From Bosea sp. PAMC 26642 (GTDB lineage: Bacteria; Pseudomonadota; Alphaproteobacteria; Rhizobiales; Beijerinckiaceae): DNA of 64,000 nucleotides. Below, one piece after another: positions 17,283-26,060 of this stretch. The position numbers and the translations under genes are program-made. The stretch is taken from contig NZ_CP014301.1 of assembly GCF_001562255.1 (NCBI RefSeq), positions 124,001 through 188,000 on the forward strand. The letters run 5' to 3'. The notes beneath the pieces were generated by a model. That model was given only the letters and a program-made list of their open reading frames with translations, was not told the DNA's origin and searched no databases. Positions within the stretch are counted from its first letter, which is position 1; the number at the start of each line of letters is the position of its first letter.

Positions 17283-20200
17283 CTACCCCGCCAGTACCCG
17301 CTGCGGCGGAAATGTAATCTCCACCAGCGTGCCTTCCTTCTTGACGCTGGTGATCGTCATCGCCGCCCGGTTGGCCTCGACCAGCGCCTTGGTCAGCGGC
17401 AGTCCGAGCCCCGTGCCACCCTTGCGACGCGTCGTCGGCACCTGGCGGAAGGGCTCCAGCGCCAGCGCGATCTCGCTGTCGTCCATGCCGATGCCGGTGT
17501 CGCGCACCCGCAGGATCGCCTCGCCCTGATCGCCGAGCGCCGTCGAGACGATGACCTGCCCGCCTGCGTCGGTGAACTTCACGGCGTTCGAGAGCAGGTT
17601 GATCACGATCTGCCGGATCGAGCGCTGGTCGGCGACGACCGGCGGCAGTTTCGGCGAAAGCCCCGAGCGCAGCACCACCCGGCCGCGCTGGGCCTCGGGC
17701 TGGAGCAAAGCGACGGCCGAGAGCGCGATCTCGTTCAGGTTGACGCTCTCGAAATCGAGATCGAGCTTGCCGGCCTCGATCTTGGCGAGGTCGAGCAGGT
17801 CGTTGACGAGGCTGATGACGTAGCCGCCCGACTGGTGGATATCGCGCAGATATTCCTTGTAGCGCTCATTGGCGATCGGCCCGAAGCGCTCCTCCGCCAT
17901 CACCTCGGCGAAGCCAATAATGGCATTCAGCGGCGTCCTGATCTCATGGCTGATCTTGGCGAGCACGTCGGATTTTTGCGCGCTCGCCTTCTCCGCCGCC
18001 TTGCGCGCCTCGACCAGTTCGCCCTCGGTCTTTTTCCAGGCCGTGATGTCACGCAGCACCGCGCAATAGCGCCGCTCGGCGCCGTCGGCGATCTGGCCCA
18101 TCGTCATGAACAGCGGAATCCTGCCGCCCTGGCGCACGCGGCCGATAACCTCGCGACCGTCGTTCATCACCGAGGCGACGCCGCCGCCCTTCAGCCCTTC
18201 GAGATAGTCGAGCGCCGGCCCATGGCTCTCCGCCGAGAACAGCAGCGTGAACAATTCGCCCGTGACCTCGCGCTGGTCGTAGCCGAACAGCGCCTCGGCC
18301 GTCCGGTTGAGCGAGAGCACACGGCCGCGCTCGTCCACGGTGACGACGCCGTCGGTCGCGGTGTCGAGCATCGCCACGAGTTCGGCGATGCGACCTTCGC
18401 GGGCATCGACATCAAGTCGAAGCGCCTCGACACGCGCCGCGCTCTCGGCGTCCTCGGCCTCGAACTCGGCTGCAAGCTCGGCTTCCTCCGCCTCCTCCGG
18501 TGTCAGAGCCTTGACCTCGCCGCCACCGCCGGGATGGCGGAAGGCCATCAGCGTCGCCGGCTCGCCTTGCCAGGAGACGGTGGAGATCACCGCATCGACG
18601 CTGACGAGATGGCTCAGCCGGTCGATCAGGATCATTGCGCCGCCATCGGCACGCGTCGCCTCCTTGATCAGGCGGCTGACGCCGCCGCCAGCGATGAGAT
18701 CGTCGAGATCGGCATAGTCGAGCAGGTCGAGCAGCGTCCGGTTGGCATAGAGTGCCGTGTCGCCGCGATTGACCAGCACAGCGACCGGCAGCCGGTCGAG
18801 CACGTCGGCATGGGAGTTTGGCAGCCGCGAGCGCGTCTCGGGGACAGGCGCGGCGGGGGGCGGCGCTACGACCTCGCTTCCTGGCGTCGCGACGGCAGGG
18901 ATCCGGGGCTCGATGTCCGCAGGAGCCGGGAGCGCAGGCCGGCGGCGGTCCTCCCTCAGCTGCAGCGAGGCAGCCGGCGGCAGGCGTGGGGCAACCTCGT
19001 CGTCGCCAGCGATCCGTGCGCCCAGCGCCTTGGCGATTTCGCGAAAGGCATTGCGCTCGGCCGAACTGAGATTGGGCTTCGACGGCTCCAGCATCGGCCG
19101 GACCGACGCCAGATGACCATTGCGCAGCGGCACGATGTTGGCGCCGGGCGAAGGCGGCACACGCTCGCTACCTGTTCTGGCAGCAACCGGAGACGGGGCC
19201 TCGGCAGGCGCGGCTGGCGGAGCCTCGTCGTTGGCAAGCTCGTCGGCTTCGGGCAAAGCCGGGGGCGCGTCCGCATCAAGAATCTCGGCCGTCTCGGGGG
19301 CGAAGTCCCCGGCGGCTTCGATCGTGTCGCTGTCGATGCCCGTTTCGGCTTCGGAAAAGGCCGGCTCCGGCCGGATCTCCGCCGTCGCAAGGTCCTCGGC
19401 CACAACCACCGTCATATCGGGCTCGGGCGCGATCGCGTCCGGCCCTGGATCGGAGGCTTGGGCGAGAGGGAACGCTTCGCGCTCCTGCGGTCGGGCCATG
19501 CCGAAGCCGCGAAATCCGGCGAGCTGCCTGTCGGCATCCAGAACCGGCACGCCGGAGAGCTCGACCCGCACGCCCTCGTCGGACGACCCCACGCGCCACA
19601 GCACGCTATGGCCGCTCCAAGTCGCGGGTGTGGCCAGCAGGTGGGCGAGCTTGCCGTCCTCGTCGAGCACGTCGCCGGCGACGAGATCGCTCCAGTTGCG
19701 CCCTATTAAGGTGTCAGGAGCGCGTTCGATCACCTCGGCGATGTCGGGCGAGACCCGTGTCAGCAGGCCGGCCGCATCGCTTTGCCAAAGGAAACGGACA
19801 AGGGCGCGCTTCGGTGCGGCCTGGGGAACATCGGCCACAGCCGGCGCAGGCACGCCATCCTGCGGGGCGGTGCTCGCGGCGGCCGGCACTTCGGAAGAGG
19901 GAACCACGATCCCAAGGCGGCGCAATTCGGACGCAGCCACTGCCACGGCCAGCACCGGCGCGCCATCGGCGCCGGTCGCGAGCATGCAGCCGCAGGTGAC
20001 CATCGTCGCGGCAAAGCCTGAGGTCAGTCTCAGCCGTTCGAGCCGCACGGCATTGCGCGGCGCCAGCCCGGCGGCCAGAAGCGCGAAGCGCTGCAGCGTC
20101 GCCGGCGGCAGGTGGGCCTCGGCCTTGTCCGCGCCGAGCAGCGCGCGCGCGGCCGCGTCGAGATAGCCCGGCCGTGCCGTGTCGTTGTCCCAGAGCAGCA

Positions 20201-20285
20201 GGGCGCCGTTCGCGAAAGACGCCATTGCGGCATCGCTCGCGACCGCCGCGCCAAGGCGCGCCCAGTTCTCTTCGGCTTCGTTCAT
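17283..20285 (-). CDS. PAS-domain sensor histidine kinase, PdhS/PleC/DivJ type
   Basis: 1000 residues without a clear membrane helix, so probably cytosolic. The first 500 residues are divergent and include a long acidic, Pro/Ala-rich linker (about 290-400). A PAS-like region near 495-590 is followed by a second PAS at about 640-755 (TDGVVTVDERGRVLSLNRTAEALFGY). The DHp helix has SHEIRTPLNAIIGFAEVM with phospho-acceptor His780. The ATPase has NLLSNAVKF, DTGIGM and GGTGLGLPL. The sequence after the His (NERYKEYLRDIHQSG...SLVNDLLDLAKIEAGK) is typical of kinases that act on DivK. Length matches Brucella PdhS (about 1035). Which member it is cannot be settled here. Confidence 0.85.
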   Translation of the reverse strand: MNEAEENWARLGAAVASDAAMASFANGALLLWDNDTARPGYLDAAARALLGADKAEAHLPPATLQRFALLAAGLAPRNAVRLERLRLTSGFAATMVTCGCMLATGADGAPVLAVAVAASELRRLGIVVPSSEVPAAASTAPQDGVPAPAVADVPQAAPKRALVRFLWQSDAAGLLTRVSPDIAEVIERAPDTLIGRNWSDLVAGDVLDEDGKLAHLLATPATWSGHSVLWRVGSSDEGVRVELSGVPVLDADRQLAGFRGFGMARPQEREAFPLAQASDPGPDAIAPEPDMTVVVAEDLATAEIRPEPAFSEAETGIDSDTIEAAGDFAPETAEILDADAPPALPEADELANDEAPPAAPAEAPSPVAARTGSERVPPSPGANIVPLRNGHLASVRPMLEPSKPNLSSAERNAFREIAKALGARIAGDDEVAPRLPPAASLQLREDRRRPALPAPADIEPRIPAVATPGSEVVAPPPAAPVPETRSRLPNSHADVLDRLPVAVLVNRGDTALYANRTLLDLLDYADLDDLIAGGGVSRLIKEATRADGGAMILIDRLSHLVSVDAVISTVSWQGEPATLMAFRHPGGGGEVKALTPEEAEEAELAAEFEAEDAESAARVEALRLDVDAREGRIAELVAMLDTATDGVVTVDERGRVLSLNRTAEALFGYDQREVTGELFTLLFSAESHGPALDYLEGLKGGGVASVMNDGREVIGRVRQGGRIPLFMTMGQIADGAERRYCAVLRDITAWKKTEGELVEARKAAEKASAQKSDVLAKISHEIRTPLNAIIGFAEVMAEERFGPIANERYKEYLRDIHQSGGYVISLVNDLLDLAKIEAGKLDLDFESVNLNEIALSAVALLQPEAQRGRVVLRSGLSPKLPPVVADQRSIRQIVINLLSNAVKFTDAGGQVIVSTALGDQGEAILRVRDTGIGMDDSEIALALEPFRQVPTTRRKGGTGLGLPLTKALVEANRAAMTITSVKKEGTLVEITFPPQRVLAG

Positions 20286-20433
20286 CCGCCCGCTCGTCTG
20301 GTCCGCGCCATTAAGGCTAACAACTCCTTAATAGCCTCCAAACGATTGCAAATCCATGGAACCTTGCGTCGCTGTCCCGCGTCTCGTCAAAACAGCGTTA
20401 ACGTGGGAACGTGACGTCCGCTCCGGCGTTGTC

Positions 20434-20467
20434 ATTGCAGCGCAACAATGATATTGCAGTGCACAAT
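20434..20467. promoter_or_regulatory. Tandem PhaR-like operator upstream of phasin gene
   Basis: Two near-identical dyads: ATTGCAGCGCAACAAT (20434-20449) and ATTGCAGTGCACAAT (20453-20467), separated by three bases and 40 bp before the phasin start. TGCA-rich dyads of this type are the known binding pattern of the PHB regulator PhaR/AniA near phasin genes. The assignment is by pattern and position. Confidence 0.6.
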
Positions 20468-20507
20468 AGCCGGAACGGCCAGTCGCTAACCCAAGGAGGA
20501 TGCCCCG

Positions 20508-20903
20508 ATGAACGCCAAGTTTCCCAACGAAGTCCCGACCGAGATGCGTGAGTTCGCCGAGAAGAGCGTCGACCAGGCCCGCAAGGCCTTCGACGGATTC
20601 ATCGGCGCCGCGACGAAAGCGGTCGATACCGCCCATGGTTCTGCCGAAACCGCTCGCGTCAACGCCCAGGACATGACCCGCAAGGCGATGACCTATGCGG
20701 AGACCAATGTCGCGGCCGCCTTCGACCTCGCCCAGAAGATGGTCCGGTCAAAGGACCTGACCGAAGTCATGCAGCACCAGTCGGAATTCATGAAGTCGCA
20801 GATGGCTTCGCTCCAGACCCAGATCAAGGAAATGGGTTCGGCTGCTCAGGATGTCGCGCGCAAGGCGGCCGACACGGCCGCCAAGGCGACGAAGATGAAA
20901 TGA
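20508..20903 (+). CDS. Phasin family protein
   Basis: 131 residues, almost wholly amphipathic helix, without Cys or signal peptide. MREFAEKSVDQARKAFDGFIGAATKAVD and NVAAAFDLAQKMVRSKDLTEVMQHQSEFMKSQM are the phasin_2 pattern. Phasins coat polyhydroxyalkanoate granules. A strong ribosome site, AAGGAGGA, precedes the ATG, in line with high expression. PhaR-like dyads lie upstream. A hairpin follows at 20961. Confidence 0.93.
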   Translation: MNAKFPNEVPTEMREFAEKSVDQARKAFDGFIGAATKAVDTAHGSAETARVNAQDMTRKAMTYAETNVAAAFDLAQKMVRSKDLTEVMQHQSEFMKSQMASLQTQIKEMGSAAQDVARKAADTAAKATKMK

Positions 20904-20960
20904 GTCGGTAGCCGGCGGGCCTCGGTCCATCGCATCCGGCGACCGCACGATAGCCGAATC

Positions 20961-20981
20961 GGCCGGGCCTCAAGCCCGGCC
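20961..20981 (+). terminator. Hairpin between the two phasin genes
   Basis: GGCCGGGC and GCCCGGCC around CTCAA. There is no T-run afterwards, so it may only attenuate or protect the upstream transcript. Confidence 0.5.
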
Positions 20982-21012
20982 TCCGCTGTTACATCGTTGA
21001 AGGAGAACCGCG

Positions 21013-22131
21013 ATGGTCAAGCCCGCTCCGATCAAGATGCCGATCAGTCTTGCGCCCGTCACCGCGATGTCCGGTGTCACGGCGATCGAGACGAAGGCGC
21101 AGCCTGCGTCCGTCAAGACCGCCGAGCCCGTCGCCAAGACGCCCGATCCGAAGCCCATCGAGGTCAAGGCGGCCGAAGCCAAGCCTGTCGAGGCCAAGAT
21201 CCCCGAGGCCAAGCCTATCGAGGCCAAGATGCCCGAAGCCAAAATCCCTGAGGCCAAAATCCCTGAGGCCAAGATCCCGGAAGCCAAGCCCGTGGAAGCC
21301 AAGCCTGCAGAGGTAAAGCCCGCCGCGCCGTCGCCTGCGCCCGTATCGGCGAAGCCAGCGGCTGCTTCGGCTCCCGAGCCCGCGAAAGCCACTCCAAAAG
21401 CGGCTGCTGCCCCCGCGAAACATTCCGCTCCCGCCAAGAAGGCCAAGGCGGAATCCACGACGATGCGCGTGCCGCCCTTCAAGACCCGCATCGAAAAGGC
21501 GCCGCCACCCAAGGCAGCAGCCAAGTCTGCTGGGGCCAAGTCGGCCGCAGCGAAGTCTGCTGGAGCCAAATCGGCCGCAGCCCAGTCTGTTGCGCCGAAA
21601 TCCCCCGCGACCAAGTCGGCCCCGGCTGCTGGCATGGCCAAGGCTGCGTCCTCTGCGGAGGCGGTGGTAAAAGCCGCGTCCACAGCTCCTGCAAAGCTCG
21701 CCCCCGCGGCCAGGCCGGTCGTCGATGCCGGTGCCGCCCTCACGAAGCAGGCGGCCGAGACGACCCGGAAGATAGTTGCAAAGACGATCGAGAGCGCCAA
21801 GGTGGCAGCCAAGCCGATTCCATCCAAAGCCACGCCGCTGACGACCCCAATGCCGCCCGTTCCGGAATTCGCCCAGCTGAGCGCCACGGCGCTGATAACG
21901 CAGACACTGACCATGGCGCGCACCTTCGGCGCGCTTCAGGCCAAAATGCTCGATCACGCCTGCGCTTCGCTCAAGGCGACGCTGGACGATGCCGAAACGC
22001 TCGCCCGCTCCGACAGCGCCGCCGACGCGGTTGCGCTGCAGGCCAAGGCCGTCCGCCGTGGTTACGAAGCCTATTCGGCGCATCTGAAGGAGCTCGCCCG
22101 GATCGCCAGCACACCACTCCGTCAGCGGTAA
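21013..22131 (+). CDS. Phasin-like protein with Lys-Pro-Ala-Glu repeat region
   Basis: 372 residues. Residues about 30-110 are a tandem series of EAKIPEAKP-type pentads, then 110-250 is Ala/Lys/Pro-rich low complexity (AAKSAGAKSAAA), like histone-H1-like or AlgP tails. The last 100 residues form a helical phasin-like domain (FAQLSATALITQTLTMARTFGALQAKMLDHACASL). It could bind granules through the C-terminus and nucleic acid or another polyanion through the basic repeats; that is an inference from composition. GAAGGAGAA precedes the ATG. It follows the first phasin gene by 109 bp. Confidence 0.8.
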   Translation: MVKPAPIKMPISLAPVTAMSGVTAIETKAQPASVKTAEPVAKTPDPKPIEVKAAEAKPVEAKIPEAKPIEAKMPEAKIPEAKIPEAKIPEAKPVEAKPAEVKPAAPSPAPVSAKPAAASAPEPAKATPKAAAAPAKHSAPAKKAKAESTTMRVPPFKTRIEKAPPPKAAAKSAGAKSAAAKSAGAKSAAAQSVAPKSPATKSAPAAGMAKAASSAEAVVKAASTAPAKLAPAARPVVDAGAALTKQAAETTRKIVAKTIESAKVAAKPIPSKATPLTTPMPPVPEFAQLSATALITQTLTMARTFGALQAKMLDHACASLKATLDDAETLARSDSAADAVALQAKAVRRGYEAYSAHLKELARIASTPLRQR

Positions 22132-22266
22132 GGAAACACTGGGACGCCCTGTCGGATTTCATCCGGTGCAGTGCGAATTCCCCGGTTGCAATCAGGTGGC
22201 GTCGGTTCTAGGTTCCGCGCCGCCGCCGACCGTGCGATCGCAAGCGATCGCCAGCGCCGGGTGCGG

Positions 22267-22343
22267 GCAGCCATAGCTCAGTTGGTTAGAGCGCTAGATT
22301 GTGGATCTAGAGGTCCCCCGTTCAAGCCGGGGTGGCTGTACCA
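22267..22343 (+). tRNA. tRNA-His (GTG anticodon)
   Basis: A full 77-nt cloverleaf. The acceptor is GCAGCCA/TGGCTGT, the D arm GCTC...GAGC, the anticodon stem CTAGA/TCTAG with loop TTGTGGA (anticodon GTG), and the T stem CCCCG/CGGGG with loop TTCAAGC. Discriminator is A73 and CCA is encoded. Position -1 is C-paired context rather than the usual extra G, matching the alphaproteobacterial tRNA-His type. Its 3' part is the left attachment site of the element. Confidence 0.97.
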
Positions 22344-22353
22344 CCCGCACCCC
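22294..22353 (+). repeat. attL: left 60-bp direct repeat at tRNA-His
   Basis: The 60 bases from the anticodon stem of tRNA-His to ten bases beyond CCA are identical to 40941-41000. Bases differ immediately on both sides (G against C before, G against C after). This copy completes the functional tRNA. Confidence 0.96.
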
Positions 22354-22482
22354 GTTGAAAATGTTGATATTTTTATCAGATGCGGCGCTGGATTTTGGAA
22401 CCCAGTTGCCGTTGTTATGGGCTGGGGTTCCACTAGGGTTCCAACGTCGCCTGTTGGTATCCGACCGTAAGCGATTAAGGCC

Positions 22483-22840
22483 CCTCTGGGAGACAAACAC
22501 CTAGGGGGCTAGATTTTCATGGGGGCTAACGGAACAGCTGGACTGGGGGAGGCGGTTGTCTGCGACAAAGGTCACTCTGGAAGACATACACGTGGGCGGT
22601 TGGATTACCTTGGGGGTAACGGACCACCTGGACGGGGGATGCGGTTGTCTGCGACAAAGGTCACTCTGGAAGACATACACCTGGGCGGTTGGATTACCCT
22701 GGGGGTAACGGACCACCTGGACGGGGGAGGCGGTTGTCTGCGACAAAGGTCACTCTGGAAGACATACACCTAGGCGGCTGGATTACCCTGGGGGGTAAGG
22801 GACCATCGGGGGGGGGGAGGGGGGCGGTAGTGTCTATGGG
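22483..22840. repeat. About four copies of an 89-bp tandem repeat next to attL
   Basis: The block GCGGTTGTCTGCGACAAAGG recurs at 22552, 22641 and 22730, exactly 89 bp apart, with a degenerate version near 22823 and a degenerate half-unit at the left from about 22483. Units also share CTCTGGAAGACATACACC, GGCGGTTGGATTACC and GGGGGTAACGGACC. As 89 is not a multiple of three, reading frames differ in each copy, so this is not a protein repeat. It ends in a G-run and a pentanucleotide AAAAT run (about 22859-22878). Confidence 0.9.
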
Positions 22841-23226
22841 ACCCGCTCTCACGTGCAGCAAAAATAAAATAAAATAAAAAAGGTTATAGCCGGCCCTGTT
22901 GTGATCTTCTCGCGCTATCTCTTAGCCAACGCGGTCCGGTTTTTTCCGGAAACGGATGCCACTCGCGTTCACAGTTACCCGAATCCAATCTTAAAATTCA
23001 TCTGCGCTCTGCTGGAAGAGCCCATCTGCTCATCGCCGTTGCATAACGGCATATCCGGCAGCTGAAATCACTTAGTCGCTATTGGTTGCTCGTAGTACGG
23101 GGCCAATAGTGATGCCTCCGCCGGTTTATAGTCCCGGTTAGTCGGGCATGCGCCAAGGTTGGGCCTATCGCGTAGTTTCTCCTACGGAGCCTTCGCGAGC
23201 GCGGAATTCGCGCCAGCAGCCTGCAG
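22841..23226. other. No gene seen; AT-rich run then unrecognised sequence
   Basis: After the tandem repeats there is an AAAAT run and about 340 bp without a convincing frame or RNA, up to the vsr stop. Confidence 0.5.
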
Positions 23227-23694
23227 TTAGGCCACCACATTCCGATCAGCTCCGACAGATGCAAAGGCAGCATCGCCGTCTAGGAACGTAGTGCAGTCGG
23301 CCAGCACAGTTTCGGTCGTCCGCCGCTCGCGGCCCAGCAGTGTGCATTCCCACACGTCCATCACCCGCCAACCCGCAGTCATTAGCGCTAACCGCACCTT
23401 TGCATCACGCGCGATGTTGCCGCCGATTTTTTCCCGCCAGAATTGCGGCCGCGTTCCCGGCCAGCGAAACAGCTTGCAGTCGTGACCATGCCAAAAGCAG
23501 CCGTGGATGAAAATTATTGCGCGCCGAGATGGAAACACCAAGTCCGGCCTCCCCGGCAGCCGCTGATCGTGGAGTCGGTAGCGATATCCCATTCGATGCA
23601 GCCCCCGCCGGATCATCATCTCCGGGCGAGTGTCCCGAGCTCTGATGCCAGCCATCATCTGGCTGCGGACCTTTGGGCTAACGACATCAGGCAA
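23227..23694 (-). CDS. vsr: Very short patch repair endonuclease Vsr
   Basis: A nickase that acts 5' to T in T:G mismatches made by deamination of 5-methylcytosine; 155 residues. The catalytic pattern is complete and even numbered as in E. coli Vsr: Asp51 in LPGRPDLVFP, then His64, His69 and His71 in IFIHGCFWHGHDC. VSPKVRSQMMAGIRARDTRPEMMIRRGLH is the DNA-binding N-terminus. The start overlaps the end of the methyltransferase gene by 8 bp, the usual dcm-vsr coupling, so it should repair mutations produced by that methylase. Confidence 0.96.
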   Translation of the reverse strand: MPDVVSPKVRSQMMAGIRARDTRPEMMIRRGLHRMGYRYRLHDQRLPGRPDLVFPSRRAIIFIHGCFWHGHDCKLFRWPGTRPQFWREKIGGNIARDAKVRLALMTAGWRVMDVWECTLLGRERRTTETVLADCTTFLDGDAAFASVGADRNVVA

Positions 23695-24937
23695 CGGCTT
23701 TCATTGCCTCCCGAGCCCGCCCACGAGCTAGAGCCTCGCATAGCGACGGCTCAATATAGCGGGCAATCGCTTCTATCACTGGCACGACCACGGCGTTACC
23801 GAACTGCCGGTATGCTTGGGTATCTGACACCTCGGGCGGGATGGTCCACTCTCGAACCCGGCAATGGTCGCCCTCCGCGGTTACGTACTCGAAGCCCATC
23901 AAACGCGCGCATTCCGTCGGCGTCAGACGACGGGGGCGCGGCTTTTGGTCAATCAAAATCTCCGAGCCGTCCTTGTGGTAGCGAGCCGACAGGGTACGGG
24001 TCACTCTGTCGGGGCCAAATAAGCTATAGCCGAAACCATTGCCAGCCTTTTTGTGCTTCACGCGATAGTCCTGCAGGTATTGCCACAGCTTCGGGGACAG
24101 GGTGTACTTGTCATCAACCTCGTTGTGCGGCTGTAGGATCGAGTCCAGCTTCGGCCAAGTTGTTGGTTTCGGGATCATCCGGTCAAAGCCCCCAAAACTG
24201 AACCCAACATCTTCCCGAAAGCCGACGATGAAAATCCGTTCGCGCTTTTGCGGCACCCATGGCTCGGAGCTGATGACCCGAAAGTCAATCCGGTAGCCAA
24301 GTTCGTTTTCGAGAATGTCTCGGATCACGGCGAACGTCCGCCTTCCGTTATGGCGCTCGAGATGCTTGACATTTTCCAGCAGGAATGCCGCCGGTTTATG
24401 ATGCTTTAGGATGTCCCTTATGAAAAAAAACAGGTTTCCCTGCTTTTCGTCGTCAAAGCCGTGCGCACGCCCGAGCGAGTTCTTCTTACACACACCCGCC
24501 AATGAGAACGGCTGGCAGGGGAAGCCCGCCAAAAGAACGTCATGGGCTGGGACTAAAGAGGGATTATCACCATACGGGCGGATGTCGCCCGCGAACACAT
24601 GGTCATCGCCATCCAAGAAATTAGCTGCATAAGTCCGGCTCGACCAACGGTCCCACTCACTGGTGAAGACGCAGCGGCCGCCAATGGAATCGAACCCCAG
24701 CCTCAGACCGCCAATCCCCGCAAAAAGGTCGATAAATCGGAATTTTGCCACGGGCCGTTCCGATAGTCGCGCGCGTGCGAGTGTACGCACGCGCTCCATC
24801 ACCAGCTTAGGCACCGGCGCTTCCCCAGCGGCGTACCGCCGGATTTGTTTCCAAGAGTAGCCGAGTTCATCCGGAGCGGTCTCTGCCGTAATGCCGGACT
24901 GCCGGAGCCATAGGGCGAACGGTTTTTCGGCGCTCAT
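23687..24937 (-). CDS. dcm: DNA (cytosine-5-)-methyltransferase
   Basis: A C5 methylase of 416 residues. Motif I FIDLFAGIGGLRLGF (from 68), motif IV GFPCQPFS with catalytic Cys141, motif VI LLENVKHL, motif VIII QKRERIF, motif IX LTPTECARLMGF and motif X QFGNAVVVPV are all present. A 65-residue N-terminal extension (SGITAETAPDELGYSWKQIRRYAAG) looks like a small helix-turn-helix, also seen in E. coli Dcm. The target site cannot be read from sequence. With vsr it forms the methylation part of the island's restriction-like locus. Confidence 0.96.
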   Translation of the reverse strand: MSAEKPFALWLRQSGITAETAPDELGYSWKQIRRYAAGEAPVPKLVMERVRTLARARLSERPVAKFRFIDLFAGIGGLRLGFDSIGGRCVFTSEWDRWSSRTYAANFLDGDDHVFAGDIRPYGDNPSLVPAHDVLLAGFPCQPFSLAGVCKKNSLGRAHGFDDEKQGNLFFFIRDILKHHKPAAFLLENVKHLERHNGRRTFAVIRDILENELGYRIDFRVISSEPWVPQKRERIFIVGFREDVGFSFGGFDRMIPKPTTWPKLDSILQPHNEVDDKYTLSPKLWQYLQDYRVKHKKAGNGFGYSLFGPDRVTRTLSARYHKDGSEILIDQKPRPRRLTPTECARLMGFEYVTAEGDHCRVREWTIPPEVSDTQAYRQFGNAVVVPVIEAIARYIEPSLCEALARGRAREAMKAVA

Positions 24938-25293
24938 ATCGGATCACTTCAAAAACTGGGAGTCTTGTGGACGGGATGACACGATCGCACCCAGACAGCA
25001 ATTACCAGTTCCGGTTTTGTTTAGGTCCGGCCGGCAGCCGGAAGAGACAAAAATACAGGCCAAGGGAACTGGGTAGTTCCCTCCACCGATCAGGAGCCGA
25101 GCCAGCGGATCCGCCACTCTGACTTCATAGGATCACCGCGGAAGCCGGTGTTCCTTATCAAAAGAGGTCCAACGTTCTCGAGAAACTGAAAGGCACCGAC
25201 CCCTGCCTTTGCTCGCGCTCTAGTTCTGAAGTTTATGCTCATGCCACGTTGGCCACCCAGCGCATCTCAAAAGCCCCACCGGCGTGAAAATCG
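24938..25293. other. Spacer between dcm-vsr and the Z1/GHKL operon
   Basis: A 356-bp stretch without a convincing gene. It probably contains the dcm promoter, so the methylase could be transcribed independently of the nuclease operon. No clear hairpin terminator or operator was found by eye. Confidence 0.45.
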
Positions 25294-26058
25294 TCAAGCC
25301 GAGCGCGCTGCGCGTATAGCTGCTTCGGCTTCCATAAACACCGCGCCGACCGTGGCCTTCAGCTGGTCAGGCGTCAGTTCGGCCAAGGCAAAGATCTCGT
25401 TGCGCATCCGGATCCGGATGATCGCAGAGCGCATCACCGGTTGCATGGCCGCTTGGCCGTACCATGTGGAAGCCGCAAGCCAGCCTTCCGCTAGCGCAAG
25501 GGCCAACCTACGATCTGCTGCCACAGTCGGCCGCTCAAGTATGGCAACGAACGCATCTTCTGTTAGTCCCTCAACCAAGCCCCAGCGCGCCGGATGGCCT
25601 TCGCCGCGATCAAGAGTGGTCCCTCGCATCCAGAGCCGCTGAAATGTGTTGCGGACGCCGCCATGGTAACGCTCGGGCGACGTCCCGTACCGCCAGAGCG
25701 TGATTGGCCTTAGGAGATAGGTCGCTAGAAATGCCCAGACATCGCTTCTGTGAGCTTCACCCGATTGGAGGACGGGAAGCTGGGCGAGGTGCAGGGCGCA
25801 GCTGACGTCGAAAGCGGAACGTGCCGCGAGTGTACCCACCTCAGGATATCCTACGGCGCGGGCAACCGCCTCAACGCCAACCCTTAAATCTCTGAGCACT
25901 GTCGACCCCACGCGGCTGCCGCCCACAGCTCCGTAGGTGATCGAGTCCGGCAGGTCATTAAGGTCGTCAGCTAGGTCTCTTGCTGGGCCGGGCGTTGTCA
26001 GAAGTTGATCAACCACCGCAGCGCTAAGACGTGGAAGGAGAATCACCGGGCTCGGCAC
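25294..26058 (-). CDS. Unrecognised 254-residue protein, last gene of the Z1/GHKL operon
   Basis: I do not recognise it with confidence; a relation to DUF6339-type proteins seen in similar loci is possible from memory only. It is soluble, mostly helical, and lacks visible catalytic motifs. Notable stretches are SDVWAFLATYLLRPITLWRYG, ERYHGGVRNTFQRLWMRG and RSAIIRIRMRNEIFAL. It starts with GTG 2 bp after the preceding gene, so it is certainly in the operon. Its presence at the end of a MutL-like/Z1 locus suggests a conserved accessory subunit. Confidence 0.75.
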   Translation of the reverse strand: MPSPVILLPRLSAAVVDQLLTTPGPARDLADDLNDLPDSITYGAVGGSRVGSTVLRDLRVGVEAVARAVGYPEVGTLAARSAFDVSCALHLAQLPVLQSGEAHRSDVWAFLATYLLRPITLWRYGTSPERYHGGVRNTFQRLWMRGTTLDRGEGHPARWGLVEGLTEDAFVAILERPTVAADRRLALALAEGWLAASTWYGQAAMQPVMRSAIIRIRMRNEIFALAELTPDQLKATVGAVFMEAEAAIRAARSA

Positions 26059-26060
26059 GG

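Noticed and set aside
17256..19709. 817-codon open frame on the plus strand
   Set aside because: Antisense to the PAS histidine kinase; Arg/Gln/His-rich composition typical of shadow frames.
22519..22773. Protein-coding gene across the tandem repeats
   Set aside because: The 89-bp period shifts frame in each unit, so the product is not repetitive, and there is no ribosome site.
22483..22840. CRISPR array
   Set aside because: Units are contiguous at 89 bp with no unique spacers between conserved short repeats, and no cas genes are present.
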